Part shown: positions 51,250-61,986 of the stretch, piece after piece
Numbering within the stretch: position 1 is the first letter of the stretch
Layout: every line of letters starts with the position of its first letter
Assembly: GCA_030068145.1 (NCBI GenBank)
Contig: JAPJBO010000006.1
Coordinates: 372,001-436,000, forward strand
Direction of reading: 5' to 3'
From: Diplonema papillatum
Lineage: Eukaryota > Euglenozoa > Diplonemea > Diplonemida > Diplonemidae
Length of the DNA stretch: 64,000 nt
Translations under genes and position numbers: made by a program
Notes under the pieces: generated by a model
The model's database searches: none
What the model was told of the DNA's origin: nothing
The model's input: only the letters and a program-made list of their open reading frames with translations

Positions 51250-51450
51250 TTTTTGTGCGGGCTCCCTTGAAACTTAGTTTTTAAGCCTCTGGGTAACCTC
51301 GGCAGATTGGGTACCTTCATTCCGCAACACGCTGTTGATGGTTACTTGTGGGAGAGTGTCGGTAAGCACGTTTCGTGTCGTTTGTCGTGGTTTCGGCCAT
51401 TATCCACATGTCTTCCATACGGTAGGCCCTTTTCTTCTGTTGATCAGCCC
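51250..51450 (+). repeat. interspersed repeat family H
   Basis: Diverged copy with the CTCCCTTGAAACTTAG start and the GGTTTCGGCCATTATCCACA block. Confidence 0.7.
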
Positions 51451-51812
51451 AAGAGTGTCTGTAGGCCACGAAAGTAGATTTCAGAGCAGGAGTGCTGAAT
51501 TGCATGCTTCGCGGTTTATGGTGTATCCCACCGGTTGGTACGTGTGTGTGGCTTTGGTCATTATCCACGTGCTCCGCCGGTTGGTCATCATCAGCAGTAC
51601 CTTATTGGCACAACGACCCAGTAGTGACCCAAATTCCTCTACGGATGGAGGACAAATCCGAGCCGAGTATACTACAACGGGAGAAACAGTACATCTCCAA
51701 ACGGGTCATTTGTGTTACGCCGGGCTGCATCCGATTTACCCGTTTCCTGTGGGCTACACCACATTCTCTTGGAGATTTGGCTTATCTCGGCCTCTTCGAG
51801 TTTTAATTTACC

Positions 51813-51915
51813 TACGAAGCAGGTGCTTATTCAGAAATACTCGAGAAGCTGCCTTGTGCTTATTTCGCAATGCAACTCTTGTTAAATGCTTTCGCCGACC
51901 ACTGAACCCAGAATG
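51813..51915 (+). repeat. interspersed repeat family B, partial
   Basis: AGAAATACTCGAGAAGCTGCC and the end AATGCTTTCGCCGACCACTG; the centre is lost. Confidence 0.6.
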
Positions 51916-51975
51916 AATTGAGTCAGTCGTTTCTTTGTTAAGGAGTCGCTGTTTCCTTGAAAGTACACCCCCGGC

Positions 51976-52152
51976 CTCACTCCCTCAATGAGGGAGTGGC
52001 ACTCCCTCAATGAGGGAGTGGTTTTGCCGTCGTTTGTGCGGTCGGCCTCACTCCCTCAATGCGGGAGTGGGGACACCCTCAACCCTCAATGCGTGAGTGG
52101 CACTCCCGCAATGCGGGAGTGGCCACACCCGCATTTATTCACGCCCGCATTG
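51976..52152. repeat. cluster of short perfect palindromes (CACTCCCTCAATGAGGGAGTG)
   Basis: Six or so inverted-repeat units of about 21 bp, with loops CAATGA or CAATGC, are separated by 1-30 bp. Later units change to CCCGCAATGCGGG and then to half sites ending in ACCCGCATT. Confidence 0.85.
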
Positions 52153-53712
52153 ACTTAGTTTATTTATGGCTGCTGAAGTCCAGGGTGTGTGGAAACGGAA
52201 ACGGACACTTGCGTTTACTTGCAACCTCAGGATGTTTGTTACGTGTTAAGAGCGCGTTGTGCTTGAAAGCAGGAAACCGGGTGCAACTCAACTAACTTAA
52301 TAGGGACTTGAACCGGTCGTCCACGTATTTGTTTCTTCGAAGTATGTTGAAATGGCTTGCGGTATTCGTCAATATGCGGACCAAATACTCCTCATTTTTG
52401 GCCAAAAATCCGCGATTTCTTCGGACCAACTGTTGGGCATTTAAATGTTGTGTTGTGGTTTAGAGGTTTCGTGTTGTAGTTTGCAATTTGCCCATTCTGC
52501 AAGGCCTCCCGCAGACGCTGGATATCATGCTGACGGGGCTGGCGAGTGACAAAAGCCAAACGAAGAGAAGTTGGACCGGAGGAACAAAGCTGCGTGAGGC
52601 TTCAAGAACCCTGAGCAATATTGGGCACCGGCAGCACCGCGGGCTTCCGCGAGAGTAGGAGAAAATAGAAAGGGAGCCTAGAGTTTTCGTTGACCGCACT
52701 ACCCTGAACCCAAATCCTGGACGTGGTTTCAGGTGCCAAATTGGCAAATGGTCATGATCAGAAGGTCCTCCTTGGGCGGTTCAGTTTCCTCGCACATTGC
52801 ATGTGTGGCTAAAAATTTAAACGCAGTTTTCCGCCTCTGGGGAAACGAACCTGTGAGGTCATCCTGAGGTGGTACTACTACGTGGCATCTACACCTAAGG
52901 AGTAGTGGATATGATATGCATAAGTACGTACATACTACCTCATACCCTAGGTATACCGTGTACAGGTATACCGTGGTGGTGGTATGTGGTGATACGGTCC
53001 CACATGTGCTCAGGAGGTGGATGGATACTGGCACCGCGTGGGTGAGTACTCATCCTGAGGGCAGCAAACGACTTACGCTTTACCGCTATTGCTGAGTTCT
53101 CGCAACATTCTTGGGGGGGGGGGGGAGGGGGTCTGCTAGTTCCGTTCCTTGTGCGGAGATCGTCGCTCACAATTCTAGACGAGTCTGGCTGTTTCGATTC
53201 GACTTTGAGCCGGTCCATCCCCTCGTGATAGACTGTGATAGACCGAAGAATACAGCAGATGCAGCTCTAGGGACTAGGGATGGACCTGATAGACCGTGGT
53301 GGACCGTGATTCACTGTGATAAACAGCGGCAGCCACTTCGATGCAGTTTCAAGAGATAGGGACGTACGTAATGTGGTTCAAGGGAGGCAAGTGGGGCCAC
53401 AAAGTCCCAAGTTTCCATCTTCTTTGCGAAATGTCCCACTTGCCCGGTCCAAAAGTCATTCCAACGTATTCCAAAGAAATCTCTACGGCATGAAGCAGCT
53501 CTAAGCCTTGTTTACTATTTCCGCTCGCAATGTTCCCTTTTCACGGTTTATCTGCCTTCTTCGTCGTCTTGTTGCGTTAGTGGGGAGTCATTTGCATGCA
53601 AATGAGTACCACACTATGCCAGCTTTTCGCTACGTGACTCCAGAAGGGTCACTTTTTCCGCGCTTTCGGCGCGGCGCAACTCTAGTCGGCTGCAACTGTT
53701 GTTGGCAGTTGC
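52153..53712. other. no gene recognised
   Basis: Short frames; a palindrome-rich TACCTAGGTATACCGTG stretch near 52945-52975; a G-run at 53113-53125; and a GATAGACCGTGATAG-type degenerate repeat at 53225-53325. Confidence 0.4.
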
Positions 53713-54837
53713 TCACGATCTGCAGGTCCCGCATCGCGTCAGCCGATGCGCCCGGCAGCACTGAATGCGCAGGCCGTCGTCCGGTTGGTGGTGCACCTGG
53801 CAGCACTGGTCCACAAGGCTGTAGTTTCTCCGCATGCCCGAGCACATTGCGCACTTCTGCTTCGCGCACGCGTGACAGACGGACTGCGAGCGGAGCAGGG
53901 GGTCTGCCTGCGACTCCGGGACGAGCACCGGGAGGCGTGGTCGTTGCGGCATTGGTGTGGGCTCGGCCCAGCGCGCCGAACGCTGCGCTCGCCTCATCGC
54001 GTCATAGCGCGGGAACACGTCCCCGCCCCAGTTCTTCCCGTCCCCGAGCGCCGCACGCGGGAAGTTCATCTCCAAGACTTCGAACGTCTCCTCCCCCCCA
54101 GCGAAATGTGGCCGCGGTGTCAGACCACCCCACAGCATCGGCGCCCCCAGCGTCCTCATCGAGCCCACCCGGTCTTTCCGTTCGGCCGGAAGCGGCGACG
54201 GCAGCTGCAGTTCCCGACACAGGCGGCACAGCGTCGCTAGCATCGTCCAAAGGGTTTTCCCCCTTCGGTTGGCGGCGAGGTTCGGGGGGCCCAGGATGTC
54301 GTGCCCGGTGAAGACCTCGAAGTCGACGGCCAACTCGATGTTCGACACTTCGCCAGTGTCCGTCCACTGCAATGCCGACAGCCAGCCCTTCATCGCCCGC
54401 ATCGTCCGTCCCCCATACGGCCACTTCGGCGGCTCATCCGGTAGGCGCCCGAAGTCAAACAGGTGATGGACCGCCGGCCGCGACGTTGCCGCCCTCCAGG
54501 GGTGGATCGGCTGTACCGCTGCCAGACGGCCACGCTCTGACTCTTCGCGCGCCACGTACACCGACGCCATGAAATGGTGCAAGGCCGCCGCGTCGACCGG
54601 CGCGCCTTCCACGATTACCCCGTGCACGCGCGTACAAGACGGCCACCGCGCACGGTCCGCCCGCATGAGCTCAGCAAAGCAGGGGCGGCGGCGAATCTCG
54701 TCGTACGCAGGGCACTCCCACCACAAGTGATCCGCCGTGTCGTGGGCGTGGCGGTCACAGTCCCTGCAACACCGGTCCGGCGGCGGGCGCCGCTCACCCG
54801 TGGAGGAGCCTCCGTGCCTTCTTCCAGGCCCCTCCAT
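53713..54837 (-). pseudogene. 5'-truncated LINE relic (C-terminal reverse transcriptase region)
   Basis: A 374-codon frame homologous to the C-terminal half of the LINE protein at 8.3-11.9 kb. It shares the zinc knuckle CRDCDRHAHDTADHLWWEC, then ELAVDFEVFTG, then a GSMRTLGAP and GGEETFEVLE block, and ends in a shortened Cys/His cluster (CCQVHH, CGTC). The reverse transcriptase core is absent, and the frame begins at an A-run next to the family E element at 54855. The protein is clearly from a different LINE subfamily, as similarity is moderate throughout. Confidence 0.85.
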
Positions 54838-54854
54838 TTTTTTTTTGGGTCACC

Positions 54855-56114
54855 TACCTTAGGGGCCTAAGAACAATTTTTAATGACCTTAGGGGCCTAA
54901 TCGGGGACCTTTAGGTCCTTAAAATGATTTAAAAATTTGTTGCCCATTGGGAACTTGTGCCGAAAATGTACTTGTCAAAAAAAAAATTCCAAAAAAATTC
55001 CAAAAAAAATTCCAAAAAAAATCCAAAAAAATTTCCAAAAAATTTCCAAAAAAATTTCCAAAAAATTTCCAAAAAATTTTCCACAAACTCACAGGTGGGA
55101 CGTCAAAGGAAGAGAAGACCACTGCTGATTGCTGCACACCACGTAAAACACACATAACATGGGCTGTTCATTGAATTGACAAGCAAAGTGAATTTGCGTT
55201 CAAAGTGCAGAAAGCCGATGAACTTCCCCCAAGGCTCCACAAGGGTCATCCCACCCTATTCCGTTTTGTTAATGCCTGATCCATATGAGATTTGAGAGTG
55301 CAAGTTCACTTAGAGATCCGAGGTTTCGGAGGGAATAGCACTCGACAGGCAAACACACCAGGAATTCAGGGACTGTCTCTTTGTCTGCTCTGGGACATTA
55401 TTCTTCTACCGGCCGGTTCTTCAACCTGCACCGACCTGGAGCAAGTTTTCGAACTTTCTGGATGTTTTTCGGGCACCCTGTTGTGTTGGGTGCTAGTTGT
55501 GGGGTTGTTTTGTGGCTGCATTTTCGGTTCCTGAAGGATTTTAGAGAATTGCACTCTATACAGGTGAACCCTCCTGTTTTCACATTCTGTGACTGTGGCC
55601 GTTCTTCGAGCCTAATGTTCGCGTCCTGCTTAACCCCCGCCTCCTGTTGTTGGTTCTGTGTTCTTTCAAATTTTTTTCGAAACTTTTTTCGAATTTTTTT
55701 TCGAAATTTTTTTCGAAATTTTTTTCGAAATTTTTTTCGAAATTTTTTTCGAAATTTTTTTCGAAACTTTTTTCGAAACTTTTTTCGAAACTTTTTTCGA
55801 AATTTTTTTCGAAATTTTTTTCGAAATTTTTTTCGAAATTTTTTTCGAAATTTTTTGACAAGTACATTTTCGGCACAATTCCCAATGGACAACAAATTTT
55901 AAATCATTTTGAGGACCTAAAGGCCCCAAAATGCATTTTTCGAATTGTTGACAAATTTTGCCCAGTATTTTGTGCAGGCATTGTACTTAGCGATTTTTGA
56001 GCATGTTCGTATTTTTCCCCCGGGAAAAACAAATTTTTAAATCATTTTGAGGACCTAAAGGTCCCCGATTAGGCCCCTAAGGTCATTTAAATTTGTTCCT
56101 AGGCCCCTAAGGTA
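54855..56114. mobile_element. family E: complete 1.26-kb TIR element
   Basis: The ends TACCTTAGGGGCCTA are inverted, and the inverted similarity extends over 120 bp or more (CCTAATCGGGGACCTTTAGG, TGCCGAAAATGTACTTG). The left end is followed by about nine AAAAAAATTCC units (54979-55080), the right end by about 17 AAATTTTTTTCG units (55670-55855). The centre (55090-55660) includes non-repetitive DNA with a family H start. There is no transposase frame; long frames here are read-through of the 11-bp units. Confidence 0.8.
55670..55855 (+). repeat. 11-bp tandem repeat TTTTTTTCGAA
   Basis: About 17 units, with AACTTTTTTCG variants in the middle. Confidence 0.95.
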
Positions 56115-56134
56115 CTTTTCTCTTTTTTTTTTTT

Positions 56135-56226
56135 CCCGACGACAAATAGTGTCAGACTAGCCTACCCGAAGGCAGTTGATTTCTTTAGGCAAGGTTTCTA
56201 CCGGCGGAAGTTGTTTGGGTTAGCGT
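56135..56226 (+). repeat. interspersed repeat family D
   Basis: Copy of 20806-20896. A diverged further copy lies at 56372-56460. Confidence 0.8.
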
Positions 56227-56460
56227 TTTTTTTTTTTTTTTTGCTATTTTCCTAAAGAACAGCCGATGTTCTCTAGGCTGGTGGCCCGGCCGTATTTCGA
56301 AAATGTCTGGTGCATAAACCCCTTTTACGACCCCCTGATTGATGATGATATCATATGGCCGGCCTGTTCTTAACGCGAGCACTGACGACAGCAGGTCAGT
56401 AGCCCATCCAAAGAACGGTGGATGATTCTTCAGGCAGGTGGTCTCTACCAAAGTTGATTG

Positions 56461-57003
56461 AGTTAAACTCTTTTTTTACTTCTAAGACGGCATCGGGGAG
56501 AAAACGGGCACGAAGTTGTAGTAGCAGTTGTCGAACTGCATAAAACACGGAGACAGCAGGCACGTGTTGCTTTGCGGTTTTTTTTCTCTTCTTCTCAGAC
56601 TTTTTTACTTTAATGGGCTCCCGGCATTCCGACGGTTCAGTCCTGGTCGAGAAAAAGGTGTGTACTCTGTCAGGTGACCAGGCCCCCATGCCGCCTTCTG
56701 CACAGCATGGCTACAATGCACGAGGATGCAGCCCTACTATAATGCGCGGTGAGCAATCACAGGGCTCCGGTTGCCGCCACGTTACTTGACCCAGCTGACC
56801 GCCACCCTACGGCCGCCGCAGTATTCGCGCGCCAATCATGCAGCATCTGTACGTAGGCACTGTGCGGCAGTTGACGCTGCTCGGGGAGGTGGCGCCTCAC
56901 CTGCCAGTCTCATCACGCCTGCCCGCTGCCCCTGATTGAAAGAGCAAGAACAAAGGTAGCTGAGTCGCGGCTCATGACGAAACAGACAGAAAAACGGAGA
57001 ACA
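56461..57003. other. no gene recognised
   Basis: Short frames only. Confidence 0.4.
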
Positions 57004-57309
57004 TCTATTACTTCATCGCATTTCCTCTCGCGAAAGGGGGGGGTGGCCGTTGTATAATGGTTTAGCTTGAAGGGAATTGGGAAGGTTGAAAAAGGTTTTG
57101 GGGGTCTCCGTCGGTTTGTGTTTTTTAGTTTTCTGTTTTTTATTTTTTGGAATCCTTTTTTCGGGGGGCTCGCGTAACCCTTCTTTTCCGGAAGATAACG
57201 ATATCTTTCTTTTCTCTCTAGCGCTCTTTTTTCTCTCTGTCTCTCTCTTTGGCTAGCAAAGCGGAACGTCTATTACTTCATCGCATTTCCTCTCGCGAAA
57301 GGGGGGGTG
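57004..57309 (+). repeat. 225-bp segment between 41-bp direct repeats ending in G-runs
   Basis: TCTATTACTTCATCGCATTT followed by CCTCTCGCGAAA and a G-run occurs at 57004-57044 and 57269-57309. The segment after the first G-run starts GCCGTTGTATAATG, similar to the left end of the two-gene transposon (TCGTTGTATAATG). Confidence 0.75.
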
Positions 57310-57590
57310 GGGGGTCGCCACGTCAGGTTCTCCGACTCCCGCAATCGCAGCACAAAACTCAAGAGGTCTAGTCAACTATTTCCCTGAAGTAATAGCATAC
57401 TTTTCAAGAGGCTTCGCCGACAATACCTGCAGTATTCGAAATTATGTGTGGGTGACTCTGGGAGTTCACTTCTCACAGAGGTTTCGTCCTCGTGTTGTGA
57501 AGAAAGGCGTTCGTTCGTCCCCCTTGGCTGGGCTCAAGACCAGCTCCTGTGGAACTGCGAGAGGTGCGGCGAACGAGAATTGGAGTTTTG

Positions 57591-57928
57591 TTTGTGCGTA
57601 TGTGCTATCACCTGTTCGGTAATTTCCACAGTACGCTGCCGACCGTCACTTTTTGATAATGACAACCGCGGTTGTTACCATAAAAAAGACAGGCGCTTCG
57701 TTTTGTTTGTCTGTGTCGTCTTTCGACTTGAACACCTCAGCCACTTTTAGGATTCTTCGTTTGTGCGTATGTGCTATCACCTGTTCGGTAATTTCCACAG
57801 TACGCTGCCGACCGTCACTTTTTGATAATGACGACCGCGGTTGTTACCATAAAAAAGACAGGCGCTTCGTTTTGTTTGTCTGTGTCGTCTTTCGACTTGA
57901 ACACCTCAGCCACTTTTAGGATTCTTTG
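57591..57928 (+). repeat. 169-bp perfect-looking tandem duplication
   Basis: Two copies starting TTTGTGCGTATGTGCTATC at 57591 and 57760 with one or two differences. The third start at 57929 continues as family C. The unit ends in the start of family C. Confidence 0.95.
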
Positions 57929-58068
57929 TTTGTGCGTGCCGGTTGGTCGTTTTCCCGCTTGTATGTACCCTGTGTCATTTTCAAGGGGTAAGGAAATCTG
58001 ATCAACCGCCAAAACATGCTGCCTGCGTCTTTTTAGCCTGCACGCAACCCGCACGATTGTTGGTACAA
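57929..58068 (+). repeat. interspersed repeat family C, long copy
   Basis: Matches 20935-21080 and 21712-21875 through ACCCGCACGATTGTTGG. Confidence 0.8.
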
Positions 58069-58504
58069 AAAGGGAAGCCAACGCGTTTCAGTGCGGCCTG
58101 TGGGCTCTGCGCCCTAAAGCTTCGCACTCGTGTGTCTCTCTCGCTCCCTCTTTCCCCATCGTTTCTCGTAAAATTGTTTTGAGCACCTTCGGTGCGAGGA
58201 GCTAGATAGAGACAAGACGTAGAGGGCGAACCAGCCCTGAGTGTTTCGACTCCACTCGGAAGCAAGGTTGGAAGGAGACTATTCGGAAACGGAAGGATTC
58301 GGAACCGGCGAATAACAAACGCAATTCCTCGCTCTTCCTTGTTCCCGACCTGCCTCTCCTCGATTGATTTTGCGCTAGTCGTAGGCCTTGTCGTACCGAG
58401 TGCAAAGGTCGGAATGAGACCCCTCTCCATGTCTATTAAAAAGGTCGCGTGAAGACAAGCCTTGTGCAGTTGTGCTCCGCTGGACCTGCGAAAAGTGCAT
58501 CAGG

Positions 58505-58735
58505 ATCTGGAAGATGCTTACGTAAGATGCTTACGTGTTAGACTCTAGTAGAAGATCTGGAAGATGCTTACGTGTTAGACTCTAGTAGAAGATGTGGAAG
58601 ATGCTTACGTGTTAGACTCTAGTAGAAGATCTGGAAGATGCTTGACTCTAGTAGAAGATCTGGAAGATGCTTACGTGTTAGACTCTAGTAGAAGATCTGG
58701 AAGATGCTTGACTCTAGTAGAAGATCTGGAAGATC
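58505..58735 (+). repeat. minisatellite GATCTGGAAGATGCTTACGT, 37-bp units
   Basis: About seven units of GATCTGGAAGATGCTTACGT plus GTTAGACTCTAGTAGAA, two of which lack the ACGTGTTAG part. Confidence 0.95.
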
Positions 58736-58739
58736 GTGC

Positions 58740-59020
58740 GTGAAAGATTCCCAAGCTATCCCTACGTGCGGACCCGCAGCCGGCGGCGGGGCGCGGCTCC
58801 TGTTTTGGTTCGGGCTGTTTCGAGGGAACCTGCGGAGTGAACCGGCTGCTGGCGGATGGTTCGGCGGGTCTTTCGCCCCTGCATCCGGCTTCGACGAGGC
58901 GGCAAGCCGGGTTGCAGCCCCGCCGGGCCACCACCAGTGGCGAGTCGGCTCCGGCCGTCGGCAGGAGTCCCCTCCGCTCAATTTCGCACGAAGGGCCAAG
59001 GCCTGCGGGTTTTCGCCGTT
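58740..59020 (-). other. GC-rich segment at the far end of the 3'-end array
   Basis: Open in more than one frame. On the minus strand it is preceded by the AACGGCGAAAA block of the array and followed by GGGAATCTTTCACGC, a piece also found at 61912-61926. It may be an unrelated exon trapped in the array. Function unknown. Confidence 0.25.
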
Positions 59021-59040
59021 CACTTCTTTTCCCGAATCAG

Positions 59041-61986
59041 CCGTCGATGAACGTCACAAGCGGGGCGCCGTTTTGAACGGAAAGAAACTGCTCGAAGCTG
59101 AGGTCCGTCTGGAGCCGCGTCACGAGCTTCGCGTACTTGCCGCCGTGTACTTGCGTCAGGAAGAGGGAAGCCATCGCGAAGTTGTTGTTCGATTTGACCG
59201 CGAAGAACGAGTCCAAGAAAGCGCCGTTCTGCGCACCGTTGAGGAAGATCGCGCGTGTATTCCTTCCCAACAGCTGTCCTAACGTGCGGTCAACGCAGGG
59301 GCCGATGTCTGGGAGTTTTTCGCCGTTCACGTCTTCTCCCGAATCAGCCGTCGATGGACGTCAGAAGCGGGGTGCCGTTTTGAACGGAGAGACACTGCTC
59401 GAAGCTGAGATCCGTCTGGAGCCGTGTCACGAGCTTCGCGTACTTGTGGCCGTGCACCTGCGAGAAGTGCGTCAGGAAGAGGGAAGCCATCGCGAAGTTG
59501 TTGTTCGATTTGACCGCGAAGAACGAGTCCAAGAAACCGCCGTTCTGCGCACCATTGAGGAAGATCGCGCGTGTATTCCTTCCCAACAGCTGTCCTAACG
59601 TGCGGTCAACACAGGGGCCGATGCCTGGGAGTTTTTCGCCGTTCACGTCTTTTCCCGAATCAGCCGTCGATGAACGTCACAAGCGGGATGCCGTTTTGAA
59701 CGGAAAGAAACTGCTCGAAGCTGAGATCCGTCTGGAGCCGCGTTACGAGCTTCGCGTGCTTGCCGCCGTGTACTTGCGTCAGGAAGAGGGAAGCCATCGC
59801 GAAGTTGTTGTTCGATTTGACCGCGAAGAACGAGTCCAAGAAACCGCCGTTCTGCGCACCGTTGAGGAAGATCGCGCGTGTATTCCTTCCCAACAGCTGT
59901 CCTAACAGGGCCGATGTCTGGGAGTTTTTCGCCGTTCACGTCTTTTCCCCAATCAGCCGTCGATGAACGTCACAAGCGGGGCGCCGTTTTGAACGGAGAG
60001 AAACTGCTCGAAGCTGAGATCCGTCTGGAGCCGTGTCACGAGCTTCGCGTGCTTGCCGCCGTGTACTTGCGTCAGGAAGAGGGAAGCCATCGCGAAGTTG
60101 TTGTTCGATTTGACCGCGAAGAACGAGTCCAAGAAACCGCCCTTCTGCGCACCGTTGAGGCAGATCGCGCGTGTATTCCTTCCCAACAGCTGTCCTAACG
60201 CGGTCAACACAGGGGCCGATGTCTGGGAGTTTTTCGCCGTTCACGTCTTTCCCGAATCAACGGAGAGACACTGCTCGAAGCTGAGATGCCGCGTCACGAG
60301 CTTCGCGTGCTTGCCGCCGTGTACTTGCGAGAAGTGCGTCAGGAAGAGGGAAGCCATCGCGAAGTTGTTGTTCGATTTGACCGCGAAGAACGAGTCCAAG
60401 AAACCGCCGTTCTGCGCACCGTTGAGGAAGATCGCGCGTGTATTCCTTCCCAACAGCTGTCCTAACGCGGGCCGATGTCTGGGAGTTTTTCGCCGTTCAC
60501 GTCTTTTCCCCAATCAGCCGTCGATGAACGTCACAAGCGGGGCGCCGTTTTGAACGGAGAGAAACTGCTCGAAGCTGAGATCCGTCTGGAGCCGTGTCAC
60601 GAGCTTCGCGTGCTTGCCGCCGTGTACTTGCGTCAGGAAGAGGGAAGCCATCGCGAAGTTGTTGTTCGATTTGACCGCGAAGAACGAGTCCAAGAAACCG
60701 CCCTTCTGCGCACCGTTGAGGCAGATCGCGCGTGTATTCCTTCCCAACAGCTGTCCTAACGCGGTCAACACAGGGGCCGATGTCTGGGAGTTTTTCGCCG
60801 TTCACGTCTTTCCCGAATCAACGGAGAGACACTGCTCGAAGCTGAGATGCCGCGTCACGAGCTTCGCGTGCTTGCCGCCGTGTACTTGCGAGAAGTGCGT
60901 CAGGAAGAGGGAAGCCATCGCGAAGTTGTTGTTCGATTTGACCGCGAAGAACGAGTCCAAGAAACCGCCGTTCTGCGCACCGTTGAGGAAGATCGCGCGT
61001 GTATTCCTTCCCAACAGCTGTCCTAACGCGGGCCGATGTCTGGGAGTTTTTCGCCGTTCACGTCTTTTCCCCAATCAGCCGTCGATGAACGTCACAAGCG
61101 GGGCGCCGTTTTGAACGGAGAGAAACTGCTCGAAGCTGAGATCCGTCTGGAGCCGTGTCACGAGCTTCGCGTGCTTGCCGCCGTGTACTTGCGTCAGGAA
61201 GAGGGAAGCCATCGCGAAGTTGTTGTTCGATTTGACCGCGAAGAACGAGTCCAAGAAACCGCCCTTCTGCGCACTGTTGAGGCAGATCGCGCGTGTATTC
61301 CTTCCCAACAGCTGTCCTAACGTGCGGTCAACACAGGGGCCGATGCCTGGGAGTTTTTCGCCGTTCACGTCTTTTCCCCAATCAGCCGTCGATGAACGTC
61401 ACAAGCGGGGCGCCGTTTTGAACGGAGAGAAACTGCTCGAAGCTGAGATCCGTCTGGAGCCGTGTCACGAGCTTCGCGTGCTTGCCGCCGTGTACTTGCG
61501 TCAGGAAGAGGGAAGCCATCGCGAAGTTGTTGTTCGATTTGACCGCGAAGAACGAGTCCAAGAAACCGCCCTTCTGCGCACTGTTGAGGCAGATCGCGCG
61601 TGTATTCCTTCCCAACAGCTGTCCTAACGTGCGGTCAACACAGGGGCCGATGCCTGGGAGTTTTTCGCCGTTCACGTCTTTCCCGAATCAGCCGTCGATG
61701 GACGTCAGAAGCGGGGTGCCGTTTTGAACGGAGAGACACTGCTCGAAGCTGAGATCCGTCTGGAGCCGCGTCACGAGCTTCGCGTACTTGTGGCCGTGCA
61801 CCTGCGAGAAGTGCGTCAGGAAGAGGGAAGCCATCGCGAAGTCGTTGTTCGCCTTGACCGCGAAGAACAAGTCCAGGAAACCACCCTTCGGCGCACCGTT
61901 GAGGAAGATCGCGTGAAAGATTCCCAACAGCTGTCCTAACAGGGCCGAGGCCTGGGAGTTTTTCGCCGTTCACATCTTTTTCCGAA
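59041..61986 (-). repeat. tandem array of ten copies of the 3' end of the receptor cyclase-like gene
   Basis: Units of about 254-316 bp start at 59041, 59348, 59664, 59957, 60258, 60518, 60819, 61079, 61386 and 61693. Each repeats the last 75 or so codons of the gene at 61987 (NNFAMASLFLT ... TDLSFEQFLSVQNG) plus about 80 bp of downstream DNA (ACGTGAACGGCGAAAAACTC). Eight keep the terminal IDG and stop; two (60258, 60819) have lost that part. The pair 59957-60517 is repeated at 60518-61078 as a 561-bp higher-order unit that appears identical. Confidence 0.9.

Noticed and set aside
55398..55902. Frames made of FRKK / NFEK / FFRN repeats
   Set aside because: Read-through of the 11-bp TTTTTTTCGAA array in several frames on both strands; not genes.
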